DNA of 64,000 bases. Source: Oceanicella actignis (GTDB taxonomy: Bacteria; Pseudomonadota; Alphaproteobacteria; Rhodobacterales; Rhodobacteraceae). The DNA lies in contig NZ_VNHJ01000011.1 in assembly GCF_008124525.1 (NCBI RefSeq), positions 37,785-101,784 on the forward strand, read 5' to 3'. Positions 55,943 through 64,000 of the stretch are shown here, one piece after another. Position 1 is the first letter of the stretch, and every line of letters starts with the position of its first letter. The notes beneath the pieces are model-generated. The model was not told the DNA's origin. It saw only the letters and a program-made list of their open reading frames with translations, and made no database searches. The position numbers were made by a program, and so were the translations under genes.

Positions 55943-56326
55943 ATGGCTCTCTACGAGCACGTCTTCATCGCGCGTCAGGACCTGTCCAACGCGCAGGCCG
56001 AAGGGCTGATCGAGCACTTCGGGCAGATCCTTCAGGACAATGGCGGCAAGGTCGTCGGCTCGGAATACTGGGGCCTGCGGACCATGGCCTACAAGATCAA
56101 CAAGAACCGCAAGGGCCACTACGCCTTCATGCGCACCGACGCGCCCTCGGCCGCGGTGCAGGAGATGGAGCGCCTCATGCGCCTGCATGACGACGTCATG
56201 CGCGTGCTGACCGTGAAGGTCGAGGAGCACGAGGAAGGTCCCTCGGCGGTGCTCCAGGCCAAGGCCTCGCGCGACGACCGCGGCCGCGGCGGCCGCGACC
56301 GCGCGCCCCGCCCCCGGCGCGACTGA
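55943..56326 (+). CDS. rpsF: 30S ribosomal protein S6
   Basis: The 127-residue protein has [26 protein letters not shown] and the S6 fold, with a typical alphaproteobacterial basic tail [18 protein letters not shown] at the C-terminus. It heads rpsF-rpsR-rplI, the normal ribosomal protein operon. Confidence 0.96.
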   Translation: MALYEHVFIARQDLSNAQAEGLIEHFGQILQDNGGKVVGSEYWGLRTMAYKINKNRKGHYAFMRTDAPSAAVQEMERLMRLHDDVMRVLTVKVEEHEEGPSAVLQAKASRDDRGRGGRDRAPRPRRD

Positions 56327-56358
56327 TCCGGCGCAAGACTGAGGAAGGATAAAGAGCC

Positions 56359-56586
56359 ATGTCCCGCAGACCGTTTTTCCGCCGTCGCAAGTCCTGCCCC
56401 TTCTCGGGCGAAAACGCCCCGAAGATCGACTACAAGGACGTCAAGCTGCTGCAGCGCTACATTTCCGAGCGCGGCAAGATCGTGCCCTCCCGCATCACCG
56501 CGGTGTCGGCCAAGAAGCAGCGCGAGCTTGCGCGCGCCATCAAGCGCGCCCGCTTCCTCGCCCTGCTGCCCTACGTCGTGAAGTGA
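56359..56586 (+). CDS. rpsR: 30S ribosomal protein S18
   Basis: The 75-residue basic protein contains [18 protein letters not shown] and [25 protein letters not shown], the full S18 signature. It lies 32 bases after rpsF and 11 before rplI. Confidence 0.97.
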   Translation: MSRRPFFRRRKSCPFSGENAPKIDYKDVKLLQRYISERGKIVPSRITAVSAKKQRELARAIKRARFLALLPYVVK

Positions 56587-56597
56587 GGAGAGGCGCC

Positions 56598-57239
56598 ATG
56601 GAAGTCGTTCTTCTGGAACGTGTGGCCAAGCTGGGCCAGATGGGTGACGTCGTGAACGTCAAGCCCGGCTACGCCCGCAACTACCTGCTGCCCCAGGGCA
56701 AGGCCCTGCGCGCGACCAAGGCCAACCTCGCCCGCTTCGAGGAGCAGCGCGCCCAGCTCGAGGCCCGCAACCTCGAGCTGCGCAAGGAGGCCGAGGCCGT
56801 CGCCGCCAAGCTGGACGGCCAGCAGTTCGTCATCATCCGCTCGGCCTCCGAGGCCGGCGCGCTCTACGGCTCGGTCGCCCCGCGCGACGTCGCCGAGGCC
56901 GCGACCGAGGGCGGCTTCTCGATCGAGCGCCGCCAGGTCGAGCTGTCGCGCCCGATCAAGGAGCTGGGCCTGCACCAGGTCGTGATCACGCTGCATCCCG
57001 AGGTGACGGCGACCATCACGCTCAACGTCGCCCGCTCGCCCGAAGAGGCCGAGATCCAGGCCTCGGGCAAGACCATCCAGCAGCTGCGCGCCGAGGAAGA
57101 GGCCGAGGCCGAGTTCGACATCGCCGAGCTGTTCGACGATGTGGGCGCGGCGGCCGCCGACGACGTGATCGACGCCCGCGGCGACGAGGGCCCGATCGTG
57201 GACGAGGACAGCCGCGCGGACGATCAGCCCCGGGTCTGA
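56598..57239 (+). CDS. rplI: 50S ribosomal protein L9
   Basis: The 213-residue protein starts [32 protein letters not shown], then the connecting helix and the C-terminal domain with [13 protein letters not shown]. It is longer than the ~150 residues of E. coli L9 because of an acidic tail (from about 165), as usual in alphaproteobacteria. GAGGAGAGG precedes the ATG at 56598; the start five codons upstream is inside the ribosome-binding site. Confidence 0.96.
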   Translation: MEVVLLERVAKLGQMGDVVNVKPGYARNYLLPQGKALRATKANLARFEEQRAQLEARNLELRKEAEAVAAKLDGQQFVIIRSASEAGALYGSVAPRDVAEAATEGGFSIERRQVELSRPIKELGLHQVVITLHPEVTATITLNVARSPEEAEIQASGKTIQQLRAEEEAEAEFDIAELFDDVGAAAADDVIDARGDEGPIVDEDSRADDQPRV

Positions 57240-57276
57240 TCGAGCCCCGATCGCCCGCCCGCGGGCGATGCGCATC

Positions 57277-57305
57277 AAGGGCCGCGGCGCAAGCCGCGGC
57301 CCTTT
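57277..57305 (+). terminator. Terminator after rplI
   Basis: A perfect 12-bp stem AAGGGCCGCGGC / GCCGCGGCCCTT closes on a GCAA loop and ends in TTT. It lies between the convergent rplI and DsrE-like genes and may serve both. Confidence 0.75.
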
Positions 57306-57317
57306 CGCTTGCCCCCG

Positions 57318-57797
57318 TCAGGGCCGCACATACGCCCAGCCCGCGCGCTGCAGCTCGACCAGCCGCACCACCCCCGAGGGCGTCACCCGCGCCTCGGGCA
57401 GCAGCTCGACCGGCTTGCCCTCGCGCTTGCTCATGCCGCGCATGGTGTTGCCGCAGGCCGAGAAGGTCAGGTTCTCGAACTCCATGGACATGGCCGCGAT
57501 GCGCTCGGCCACCGGGCTCGTGTCCTTGCGCAGCATGTGCAGGCCGGGGCCGTAGGCGACGATCTCGATCTCGACCTCGCGGCCCTCCTCGGCATAGTGG
57601 CGGCGCAGATTGGCCGCGTTGTTCAGCGCCATGTTGATGCGCGCCGGATCGCTCTCGTCCACGTGGATGGCCACGCGGATCGGCGCCTCGTCGCGCTGCG
57701 CGGCCTCGGCGGCGCTCCCTTCGGCGCGCGCCCCCGCCGGCGCCGCCAGCAGCAGCGCCCCGGCCGCCAGCGCGGCCAGCATCGGTCTTGCGAACAT
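57318..57797 (-). CDS. Exported DsrE-like protein
   Basis: The 159-residue protein has a Sec signal peptide (about 1-25, ending ARAEG). The mature part has a DsrE/F-like pattern: RVAIHVDESDPARINMALNNAANLRRHY, VEIEIVAYGPGLHML, FSACGNTM with a single Cys, and VELLPEARVTPSGVVRLVELQRAGWAYVRP at the end. DsrE proteins carry sulphur on a cysteine; periplasmic single-gene members of this kind have no known role. It converges with rplI. Confidence 0.78.
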   Translation of the reverse strand: MFARPMLAALAAGALLLAAPAGARAEGSAAEAAQRDEAPIRVAIHVDESDPARINMALNNAANLRRHYAEEGREVEIEIVAYGPGLHMLRKDTSPVAERIAAMSMEFENLTFSACGNTMRGMSKREGKPVELLPEARVTPSGVVRLVELQRAGWAYVRP

Positions 57798-57967
57798 CTC
57801 GGCTCCTCCCTTGTCGGCGGGCCGGCCGCAACCCGGCGGCCCGCGCGGTCAGCATGACCCGCCCCGGGCCCGCGCGCAACGGCGCGGCGATCACGTCGGG
57901 CACCGCTTCCCTTCGCCGCCGCGCGCGGCTAACACCATCGGCGCGGACCATCCATCGGAGATCACAC

Positions 57968-58840
57968 ATGCACCTGCCCGACGCCCGCTCCTGGCTCGAA
58001 GCCCCGCGCAAGGCGGTGGCGCTCATCGGCATGTCCGGCGTGGGCAAGACGCGCCTGTCCTCGCTGCTGCGCGAGCAGGGCGACTGGTTCCACTACTCGG
58101 TCGATTACCGCATCGGCACGCGCTATCTCGGCGAGCGCATCGACGACGACTTCAAGCGCGAGGCGATGAAGAACCCGACGCTGCGCGCGCTGCTGCGCTC
58201 GGATTCGCTGCAGATCCGCTCGAAGCTCAGCTTCCACAACCTCACGCCGCTCTCCACCTGGCTGGGCAAGCCCGGCGATCCGGCGCGCGGCGGCATGCCC
58301 TTCGACGAGTATCTGCGCCGCCAGCGCCTGCACCGCGAGGCCGAGATCGCCGCGACGCTGGACGCGCGCGCCTTCATCGACCGCGCCCGCGACATCTACG
58401 ATTACGCCAACTTCATCTGCGACACCTCGGGCTCGATCTGCGAGGTCGTCAACCCCGACGACCGCCACGACCCCGTGCTCAGCGCCCTGTCGCGCGCGGT
58501 GCTGCTGGTCTACATCCGCGGCGGGCGCGAGCATGAAGACGCCCTCAAGGCCCGCTTCGACCGCGCCCCCAAGCCCATGTATTACAACGAAGACCTCCTG
58601 CACCGGCTGTGGCGCGAGTTCCTTGACGAGACCGGCTGCGAGGAAGGCGACGCCGACCCCGACGCCTTCATCCGCTGGGGCTTCGCGCGCATCATCGCCC
58701 ACCGCCGCCCGCTCTACGAGGCGCTGGCGCGCAACTGGGGCGTCGCGGTCGAGGCCGACGACGTGGCCGCCGTCCAGACCGAGGACGACTTCCTGCGCCT
58801 GGTCGCCGAGGCGCTCGAGCGCGCCCATGCGCCGTCGTGA
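57968..58840 (+). CDS. Orphan P-loop NTPase of unknown function
   Basis: The 290-residue protein has a Walker A GMSGVGKT (21-28) right at the start, then FHYSVDYRIGTRYL, LTPLSTWLGKPGDPARGGMPFDEYLRRQ and DYANFICDTSGSICEVV, VLLVYIRGG, and YYNEDLLHRLWREFL. It reads like a small kinase-type P-loop fold with lid residues. I do not recognise a named family; close relatives seem to be limited to Rhodobacterales and neighbours, by recollection. GGAG precedes the ATG at 57968. It runs divergently from the DsrE-like gene. Confidence 0.75.
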   Translation: MHLPDARSWLEAPRKAVALIGMSGVGKTRLSSLLREQGDWFHYSVDYRIGTRYLGERIDDDFKREAMKNPTLRALLRSDSLQIRSKLSFHNLTPLSTWLGKPGDPARGGMPFDEYLRRQRLHREAEIAATLDARAFIDRARDIYDYANFICDTSGSICEVVNPDDRHDPVLSALSRAVLLVYIRGGREHEDALKARFDRAPKPMYYNEDLLHRLWREFLDETGCEEGDADPDAFIRWGFARIIAHRRPLYEALARNWGVAVEADDVAAVQTEDDFLRLVAEALERAHAPS

Positions 58841-58843
58841 ACG

Positions 58844-58905
58844 CGCAGGATTTGCCCGCGCGCGCGCGCCGCGTTAGATCGTCGGGCGGGAACGCCCCGC
58901 GCGAC
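58844..58905 (+). promoter_or_regulatory. Possible SAM-II riboswitch upstream of metA
   Basis: AGGATTTGCC (58847-58856) and GCCGCGTTAGA (58868-58878) resemble two conserved blocks of the SAM-II (metA) riboswitch common before alphaproteobacterial metA genes. A third block, normally GCTAAA, is not clear here; GCGGG-AACGC-CCCGC can form a hairpin. A candidate only. Confidence 0.35.
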
Positions 58906-58935
58906 CTGCATCATGCCGTGACGGAGACCTGATCC

Positions 58936-59874
58936 ATGCCCATCAAGATCCCCTCTGGACTGCCCGCCATCGACGTCCTCGCGCGCGAGGGCGTGATGGT
59001 CATGTCCGAGGAGACCGCCCTGCGGCAGGACATCCGCCCGCTCCAGATCGGGCTTCTGAACCTGATGCCCAACAAGGAGCGCACCGAGACCCAGTTCGCC
59101 CGCCTGATCGGCGCGACGCCCCTGCAGATCGAGATGACGCTGATCCGCATGGGCAGCCACACGCCGCGCAACGCCGCGCCCGACCACCTCGAGGCCTTCT
59201 ACGTCACCTTCGACGAGGCGCGCGCGCGCAAGTTCGACGGGCTCATCATCACCGGCGCGCCGGTCGAGCTGCTCGAGTTCGAAGAGGTCTCCTACTGGCC
59301 CGAGCTGACCCGCGTCTTCGAGTGGACCCAGACCAACGTGCACTCGACCTTCGCCGTGTGCTGGGGCGCGCAGGCGATGATCCACCACTTCCACGGCGTG
59401 CCCAAGCACCCGCTCGCGCGCAAGGCCTTCGGCTGCTTCCGCCATCGCAACCTGGCCCCGGCCTCGCCCTATCTGCGCGGCTTCTCGGACGATTTCGTCG
59501 TGCCGGTCAGCCGCTGGACCGAGGTGCGCGCGCACGAGGTGCCGGCCCATCTGCGCATCCTCGCCGCCGCCGACGAGACCGGCCCCTGCCTGATCGAGGA
59601 TGCCGGGCGGCGCGCGCTCTACATGTTCAACCACATCGAATACGACACCACCTCGCTGCAGGAGGAATACGAGCGCGACGTCGCCCGCGGCGAGAACATC
59701 CAGCTGCCGGTCAACTACTTTCCGGGCGACGATCCCTCGCGCCCGCCCGAGAACCGTTGGCGCAGCCACGCGCATCTGCTGTTCGGCAACTGGATCAACG
59801 AGATCTACCAGACCACGCCCTACGACATCGCCCGCATCGGAACCCCCGCCGAGGCGCAGCCGCAGACCGCCTGA
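58936..59874 (+). CDS. metA: Homoserine O-acyltransferase, probably acetyltransferase
   Basis: MetA activates homoserine for methionine synthesis. The 312-residue protein has [34 protein letters not shown], the catalytic Cys in FAVCWGAQA (C142), [17 protein letters not shown] and FNHIEYD with the catalytic His and Glu. Residue 111 is Glu ([13 protein letters not shown]), where E. coli succinyltransferase has Gly; Glu at this site is known to favour acetyl-CoA, so O-acetylhomoserine is the likely product. GGAG precedes the ATG. Confidence 0.93.
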   Translation: MPIKIPSGLPAIDVLAREGVMVMSEETALRQDIRPLQIGLLNLMPNKERTETQFARLIGATPLQIEMTLIRMGSHTPRNAAPDHLEAFYVTFDEARARKFDGLIITGAPVELLEFEEVSYWPELTRVFEWTQTNVHSTFAVCWGAQAMIHHFHGVPKHPLARKAFGCFRHRNLAPASPYLRGFSDDFVVPVSRWTEVRAHEVPAHLRILAAADETGPCLIEDAGRRALYMFNHIEYDTTSLQEEYERDVARGENIQLPVNYFPGDDPSRPPENRWRSHAHLLFGNWINEIYQTTPYDIARIGTPAEAQPQTA

Positions 59875-60010
59875 CCCAGCCGAGCGCGCGGCGCGGCCGG
59901 CGCCGCCCCTTGCGGCGGGGCCGGGCCTCGGGCCGCCGCGCCCCTTGCGCCGGCCCCGCCGCCGCGCGCAAGCTGGGCGCGCACGCTTTGGCCACGCCCG
60001 AGGAGGCCCG

Positions 60011-60898
60011 ATGACCGACCCAGCCCGCACGCCCTTCGACGGCGCCGTGACCCGTTTCTTCGAATCCGAGGCGCCGGACGAGATTCGCGAGGCCGTGCGC
60101 AAGGCCAGGGACGATTCGGTCATCCTCGACCCGAACTATCCCTACCCGCGCCGCCTCGGCGGAAAGGAATACCGCGAGGCCTACCGCCTCTTGCAGATCG
60201 AGCTGGTCAAGCTCCAGGCCTGGATGGCCGCCTCGGGCCATCGCCTGATCGCCGTGTTCGAGGGCCGCGACGCCGCCGGCAAGGGCGGCGCCATCCGCCG
60301 CGTGACCGAGAACCTCAACCCGCGCCGCGCGCATGTCGTCGCCCTGCCCGCCCCCACCGAGGCCGAGCGCGGCCAGTGGTATTTCCAGCGCTATGTGCGC
60401 CACTTCCCCACCTCGGGCGAAATGGCGCTGTTCGACCGCTCGTGGTACAACCGCGCCGTCGTCGAACGGGTGTTCGGCTTCTCGACCGCGCAAGAGCGCG
60501 AACGCTTCTTCCTACAGGTTCCCGGCATCGAGCAGGCCCTGGTCAGCGAGGGCGTCACCCTGCTCAAGTTCTGGCTCACCATCAGCCGGGCCGAGCAGCT
60601 GCGCCGCTTTCTGGCGCGCGAGCGCGACCCGCTCAAGCAATGGAAGCTGTCGCGCATCGACGTCGAATCCCTCGGGCGCTGGAACGACTACACCGACGCC
60701 ATCCGCGAGATGTTCGGCCGCACCCACATCGCCGCCGCGCCCTGGACCGTGGTGCGCGCCGACGACAAGCGCCGCGCGCGGCTCGAGATCATGCGCGCCA
60801 TCCTCTCGGCCGTGGATTACGAGGGCCGCGACCTTGGCGCGATCGGGCGGCGCGATCCGGCCATCGCCGGCGATCCGCTGACCATCCCGCTGGCCTGA
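60011..60898 (+). CDS. ppk2: Polyphosphate kinase 2
   Basis: PPK2 moves phosphate between polyphosphate and nucleotides. The 295-residue protein has YREAYRLLQIELVKLQAWM, Walker A EGRDAAGKGGAI, the Walker B/lid region FDRSWYNRAVVERVFGF and LLKFWLTISRAEQLRRF, RERDPLKQWKLS. One PPK2 domain is present, as in class I enzymes, which make nucleoside triphosphates from diphosphates. AGGAGG precedes the ATG at 60011. Confidence 0.94.
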   Translation: MTDPARTPFDGAVTRFFESEAPDEIREAVRKARDDSVILDPNYPYPRRLGGKEYREAYRLLQIELVKLQAWMAASGHRLIAVFEGRDAAGKGGAIRRVTENLNPRRAHVVALPAPTEAERGQWYFQRYVRHFPTSGEMALFDRSWYNRAVVERVFGFSTAQERERFFLQVPGIEQALVSEGVTLLKFWLTISRAEQLRRFLARERDPLKQWKLSRIDVESLGRWNDYTDAIREMFGRTHIAAAPWTVVRADDKRRARLEIMRAILSAVDYEGRDLGAIGRRDPAIAGDPLTIPLA

Positions 60899-60940
60899 GC
60901 GCGCGTTGCCCCGCGCCGCGGGCCCACATATAACGGCGCC

Positions 60941-61630
60941 ATGACCGGCGCCGAAGGCGCGCCCGGCGGCGGGCGCAAGGGATATCACCACGGGAACCTG
61001 CGCGAGGCGCTGGTCGAGGCGGCCTGCGCGCTGATCGCGCGCAAGGGGCCGCACGGCTTCACCTTCGCCGAGGCCGCGCGCGAGGCCGGCGTGTCGCCCG
61101 CCGCGCCCTATCGCCACTTCAAGGATCGCGAGGCCCTTCTGGCCGAGGTCGCCCGCCGCGGCTTCGCCCTGTTCGCCGATCTGCTCGAACATGCGCGCGC
61201 CATGGGCGGCCCCAGCCCGCTGGCCGCCTTCGAGGCCGTCTGGCGCGCCTATCTGGCCTTCGCCAGGCGCGAGCCCGCCTACTACGTCGCCATGTTCGAA
61301 TCCGGCATCCGCCCGGCCGAAGATCCGGCGCTTCAGGCCGCGTCCGACCGGGCCATGGCGGCGATGACCGCCGCGGCCGAGGCGCTGATCGCCCGCCTGC
61401 CCCCCGACCGCCGCCCGCCGGCGCTGATGGTCTCGATGCATGTCTGGGCGCTGGCCCATGGCGTGGTCGAGCTGGTCGCGCGCCAGGATGCGGGCCTGCG
61501 CGCCCCCTGGGCGCCGGACGAGCTGCTCGAAAGCGGCGCGCTGGTCTATCTGCGCGGCCTTGGCGTGCTGCGCGAGGACGAAGCCCCTGGCGGCGCGCCG
61601 CCGCCCGGCCCGGACGCCGCGGGCGGCTGA
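60941..61630 (+). CDS. TetR/AcrR-family regulator with WHG-type C-terminal domain
   Basis: The 229-residue protein has the TetR helix-turn-helix (REALVEAACALIARKGPHGFTFAEAAREAGVSPAAPYRHF) and a helical ligand domain containing MHVWALAHGVVELVA, the WHG-domain mark. The ligand is unknown. Its 3' end is followed by an AT-rich palindrome that could be its own type of operator for the next gene. Confidence 0.85.
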   Translation: MTGAEGAPGGGRKGYHHGNLREALVEAACALIARKGPHGFTFAEAAREAGVSPAAPYRHFKDREALLAEVARRGFALFADLLEHARAMGGPSPLAAFEAVWRAYLAFARREPAYYVAMFESGIRPAEDPALQAASDRAMAAMTAAAEALIARLPPDRRPPALMVSMHVWALAHGVVELVARQDAGLRAPWAPDELLESGALVYLRGLGVLREDEAPGGAPPPGPDAAGG

Positions 61631-61682
61631 GCGCGAAAATCTTCGCCGCGCCCCTTGCGGCGCGGCGCCCGCGGCGCCACTT

Positions 61683-61702
61683 ATGTTAATGTTAATAACA
61701 TT
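61683..61702. promoter_or_regulatory. AT-rich palindrome upstream of the DUF2852 gene (operator candidate)
   Basis: AATGTTA-A-TAACATT is a perfect 15-bp palindrome (61688-61702), and an extra ATGTTA half-site abuts it on the left (61683-61688). Such AT-rich sequence stands out here. It lies 27 bases before the chosen start codon. Confidence 0.5.
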
Positions 61703-61728
61703 CACCCCGCAGGATGGGAGATCGCTCG

Positions 61729-62187
61729 ATGACGCATGCCGCACACGCCGCCCGAACCGACGAGGGCGCGCCGCGAACGGGGCTCGACGCCGTGGCCGGT
61801 TGGCTGCGCGCCGCCGAAGAGCGCCTCGACGCCATGGGCCGGCCGGCCTGGATCGCCGCCATGGTGGCGGCATTCGTTCTCGCATGGCCGGTGGGACTGG
61901 CCCTTCTCTTCTACATGATCTGGAGCGGACGCATGGGACGCAAGAACTGCCGCAACCGAAGCTGGAACCGCCGCGCCGCCTGCGCCGAGGGCACGGGCAA
62001 CGCCGCCTTCGACGCCTATCGCGAGGCCACGCTGCGCCGCCTCGAGGAGGAACAGGCCGCCTTCGAGGAATTCCTCGCCCGCCTGCGCCGCGCCAAGGAT
62101 CAGGCCGAGTTCGACCAGTTCATGGCCGAGCGCCGCGCCGCGGCGGCCTCGACCCCGGCCGCACCGGCTCCGGACCCGCGCGCCTGA
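61729..62187 (+). CDS. DUF2852 membrane protein
   Basis: The 152-residue protein has one membrane segment (about 40-65, [27 protein letters not shown]), then the DUF2852 motif [17 protein letters not shown] and a cytoplasmic Glu/Arg-rich helical tail. The family is unstudied. The ATG at 61729 has GGGAG eight bases upstream; the ATG at 61714 has no well-spaced site. Confidence 0.85.
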   Translation: MTHAAHAARTDEGAPRTGLDAVAGWLRAAEERLDAMGRPAWIAAMVAAFVLAWPVGLALLFYMIWSGRMGRKNCRNRSWNRRAACAEGTGNAAFDAYREATLRRLEEEQAAFEEFLARLRRAKDQAEFDQFMAERRAAAASTPAAPAPDPRA

Positions 62188-62329
62188 CGCGCCTGACGCG
62201 CCGCAGCCCGCCCGCGCCGCGCAACCGCGGCGCGGGCGACGAGCGAAAAGGGTGACGCGCGCCCCGCGCCTTGCTAGTCTGACCGACGGACGTTTCTTCC
62301 CTTCGCGCGCATCACGGCATCGGATCAAG

Positions 62330-63145
62330 ATGACTCATCACTCGGGCAAGATCTCGCCGCAGTTCTTCGTGACCGCGCCGCAGCCCTGCCCCTATCTCGA
62401 GGGGCGATCCGAGCGCAAGCTTTTCACCACCCTGCGCACCCCGGATGCGGCGCAGCTCAACGATCTTCTGTCGCTGCGCGGCTTCCGGCGCAGCCAGGGG
62501 GTGGTCTATCGGCCCTCGTGCCTGGGCTGCTCGGCCTGCCTGTCCAGCCGCATTCCCGTCGCCGATTTCCGCCCCGGCCGCACGCATCGGCGCATCCTGC
62601 GCAGGAACGCCGACGTCGCGCGCCACGCCGCCGCGGCCGTCGCGACGGACGAGCAATACACCCTCTTCCGCCGCTATCTGAACAGCCGCCACGCCGATGG
62701 CGGCATGGCCGAGATGGACGTCTACGAGTTCGCCGCCATGATCGAGGAGACGCCCGTGCGCACGCGCGTCATCGAATACACGATCCGCGACGAACATGAT
62801 CGCGAGCGCCTGATCGCCGCCTGTCTGACCGACGTGCTCGAGGACGGGCTGTCCATGGTCTACAGCTTCTACGATCCCGACATGCCGCGCCGCAGCCTCG
62901 GCGCGTTCATGATCCTCGATCATGTCGAGATCGCCCGCCAGGCCGGGCTGCCCTATGTCTATCTGGGCTACTGGGTGCCCGGCTCCGAGAAGATGGACTA
63001 CAAGGCCCGCTTCCGCCCCTTCGAGATCTACCAGCGCGAGGCCTGGCGCAGGGTCGAGGACCCCGCCGAGGTGTCGGTCGAAGAGGATCAGGTCCTTTCC
63101 GTCGACCCCGTGGCCGATCAGGTTGCGCGCCTGATCGGCGGCTGA
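62330..63145 (+). CDS. bpt: Aspartate/glutamate leucyltransferase
   Basis: Bpt transfers leucine from Leu-tRNA to N-terminal Asp or Glu of proteins, marking them for ClpAPS. The 271-residue protein starts [25 protein letters not shown], has a Cys cluster in [17 protein letters not shown], and the C-terminal domain with [25 protein letters not shown] and [26 protein letters not shown]. The start matches the family; a GTG 78 bases upstream extends it by a non-conserved stretch. Confidence 0.93.
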   Translation: MTHHSGKISPQFFVTAPQPCPYLEGRSERKLFTTLRTPDAAQLNDLLSLRGFRRSQGVVYRPSCLGCSACLSSRIPVADFRPGRTHRRILRRNADVARHAAAAVATDEQYTLFRRYLNSRHADGGMAEMDVYEFAAMIEETPVRTRVIEYTIRDEHDRERLIAACLTDVLEDGLSMVYSFYDPDMPRRSLGAFMILDHVEIARQAGLPYVYLGYWVPGSEKMDYKARFRPFEIYQREAWRRVEDPAEVSVEEDQVLSVDPVADQVARLIGG

Positions 63146-63703
63146 GCGGCCGCCCATCCCCCGCGCCAGGGCGCGCCGGCCCGGGCCGAGAAAGGACCGG
63201 CGCCGCCCTGCCCGACCGTGCGTCACGCGTGGTCGGGCGCAGCGCCGGCGCGCGCCTTCGGGGCGCGCTGGCGCTGGGGCGACGACGCGGCGGCGTCGCC
63301 AAGCCAGCCCTCATCCCCTCATCCTGCCCAGCCGCCGGCGTCCCGCGCCGGGGCGGGGTCTGACCGATGGCGGGTCCGTCGGCGCAAACCTTGTGCGGCG
63401 CGCCATGGCGCAGCGCCGCATTCCCCGCCGCGCGGCGCAACGGGCGACGGGCCCCCGCCCGCCATGCCGTCTGACGCGCCGACTGATGCGCCGCCCAATC
63501 GCCGCGCCGGGCGGCGGCGGGCGGCGCGTTTCAGGATCCTACGGCGCGGTCAAACGCCCCCGCGCCTCGCCCCCGCACGCGGCGCGGGATGCGGTTCGTT
63601 TCGCCCGCGCGCCGGTCGGGCGGCGCGGGGCCTGTTGCGGGGGGCCGGCGCTCGGCCCCGGGCGGCGCGCCCCGGCGGGTTCGCCGCGCGGGGCGGCGGG
63701 CGG
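63146..63703. other. Non-coding gap bpt - acs, hairpin-rich
   Basis: These 558 bases contain a cluster of stem-loops at 63197-63268 (listed separately) and, beyond that, GC-rich sequence with open frames on both strands that do not look like protein. I see no tRNA or repeat array. Confidence 0.45.
63197..63268. other. Nested stem-loops after bpt
   Basis: A 12-bp stem (63211-63222 with 63226-63237, two G-U pairs) sits inside an outer CCGGCGC / GCGCCGG stem (63197-63203 with 63242-63248), followed by a 7-bp stem with a TTCGG loop (63250-63256 with 63262-63268). There is no T-run. It could end bpt or acs transcription or be part of a small RNA. Confidence 0.45.

Positions 63704-64000
<297 letters not shown>

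Overview
The window is a very GC-rich chromosomal segment. Gene order and families point to an alphaproteobacterium of the order Rhodobacterales: a riboflavin operon with a RibB-RibA fusion, a pyruvate dehydrogenase E1 beta that carries its own lipoyl domain, a Fur-family protein without the CxxC motif, and a complete Rhodobacter-type gene transfer agent (GTA) cluster. No tRNA, rRNA, integrase, transposase or CRISPR array was seen. Because GC is so high, many long open frames on the opposite strand are shadows; genes were called on family recognition, start sites and spacing.

Layout. 1-2.1 kb: tsf and rpsB (minus). 2.3-6.0 kb: psuK-psuG-miaA, translationally coupled; PsuK has an internal low-complexity insert and MiaA has a ~215-residue N-terminal extension encoded by tandem repeats. 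6.4-9.5 kb: ribE, ribBA, ribH, nusB. 9.6-13.7 kb: a GT39-like membrane protein divergent from a GGDEF/EAL protein. 14-17.8 kb: a RatA/COQ10-like protein, hpt, oxyR (3' end overlapping hpt), a crotonase and a VIT/CCC1 transporter. 17.8-23.8 kb (minus): lpdA, DUF924, an MFS transporter, queA and an RlmI-like methyltransferase. 24-28.3 kb (plus): mazG, an iron-binding periplasmic protein, a Mur-like regulator, eno, ftsB. 28.6-32.4 kb: pdhA-pdhB-pdhC, closed by a strong terminator. 32.6-34.7 kb: a beta-solenoid/RTX secreted protein of lower GC. 34.7-35.5 kb: cysE.

35.6-51.1 kb (minus) holds an apparently intact GTA head-tail cluster in the order terminase to baseplate/megatron. It has an extra small adaptor-like gene between capsid and connector, and a DUF2793 fibre-type gene plus a small membrane protein at its end. 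A promoter-like sequence lies upstream of its first gene. It is followed on the same strand by mltG and the fatty-acid genes fabF, acpP, fabG, fabD (51.2-55.7 kb).

55.9-64 kb: rpsF-rpsR-rplI, a periplasmic DsrE-like protein, an orphan P-loop protein, metA (with the Glu that marks acetyl-CoA users, and a possible SAM-II riboswitch), ppk2, a TetR regulator followed by an AT-rich palindrome and a DUF2852 protein, bpt, a hairpin-rich non-coding stretch, and the 3' end of acs.

The most unusual signals are the repeat-derived extension of MiaA, the matching low-complexity insert in PsuK, short tandem arrays (13/26-bp period) at the ribBA start and the ftsB stop, the near-identical lipoyl-domain DNA in pdhB and pdhC, and the accessory genes of the GTA cluster.
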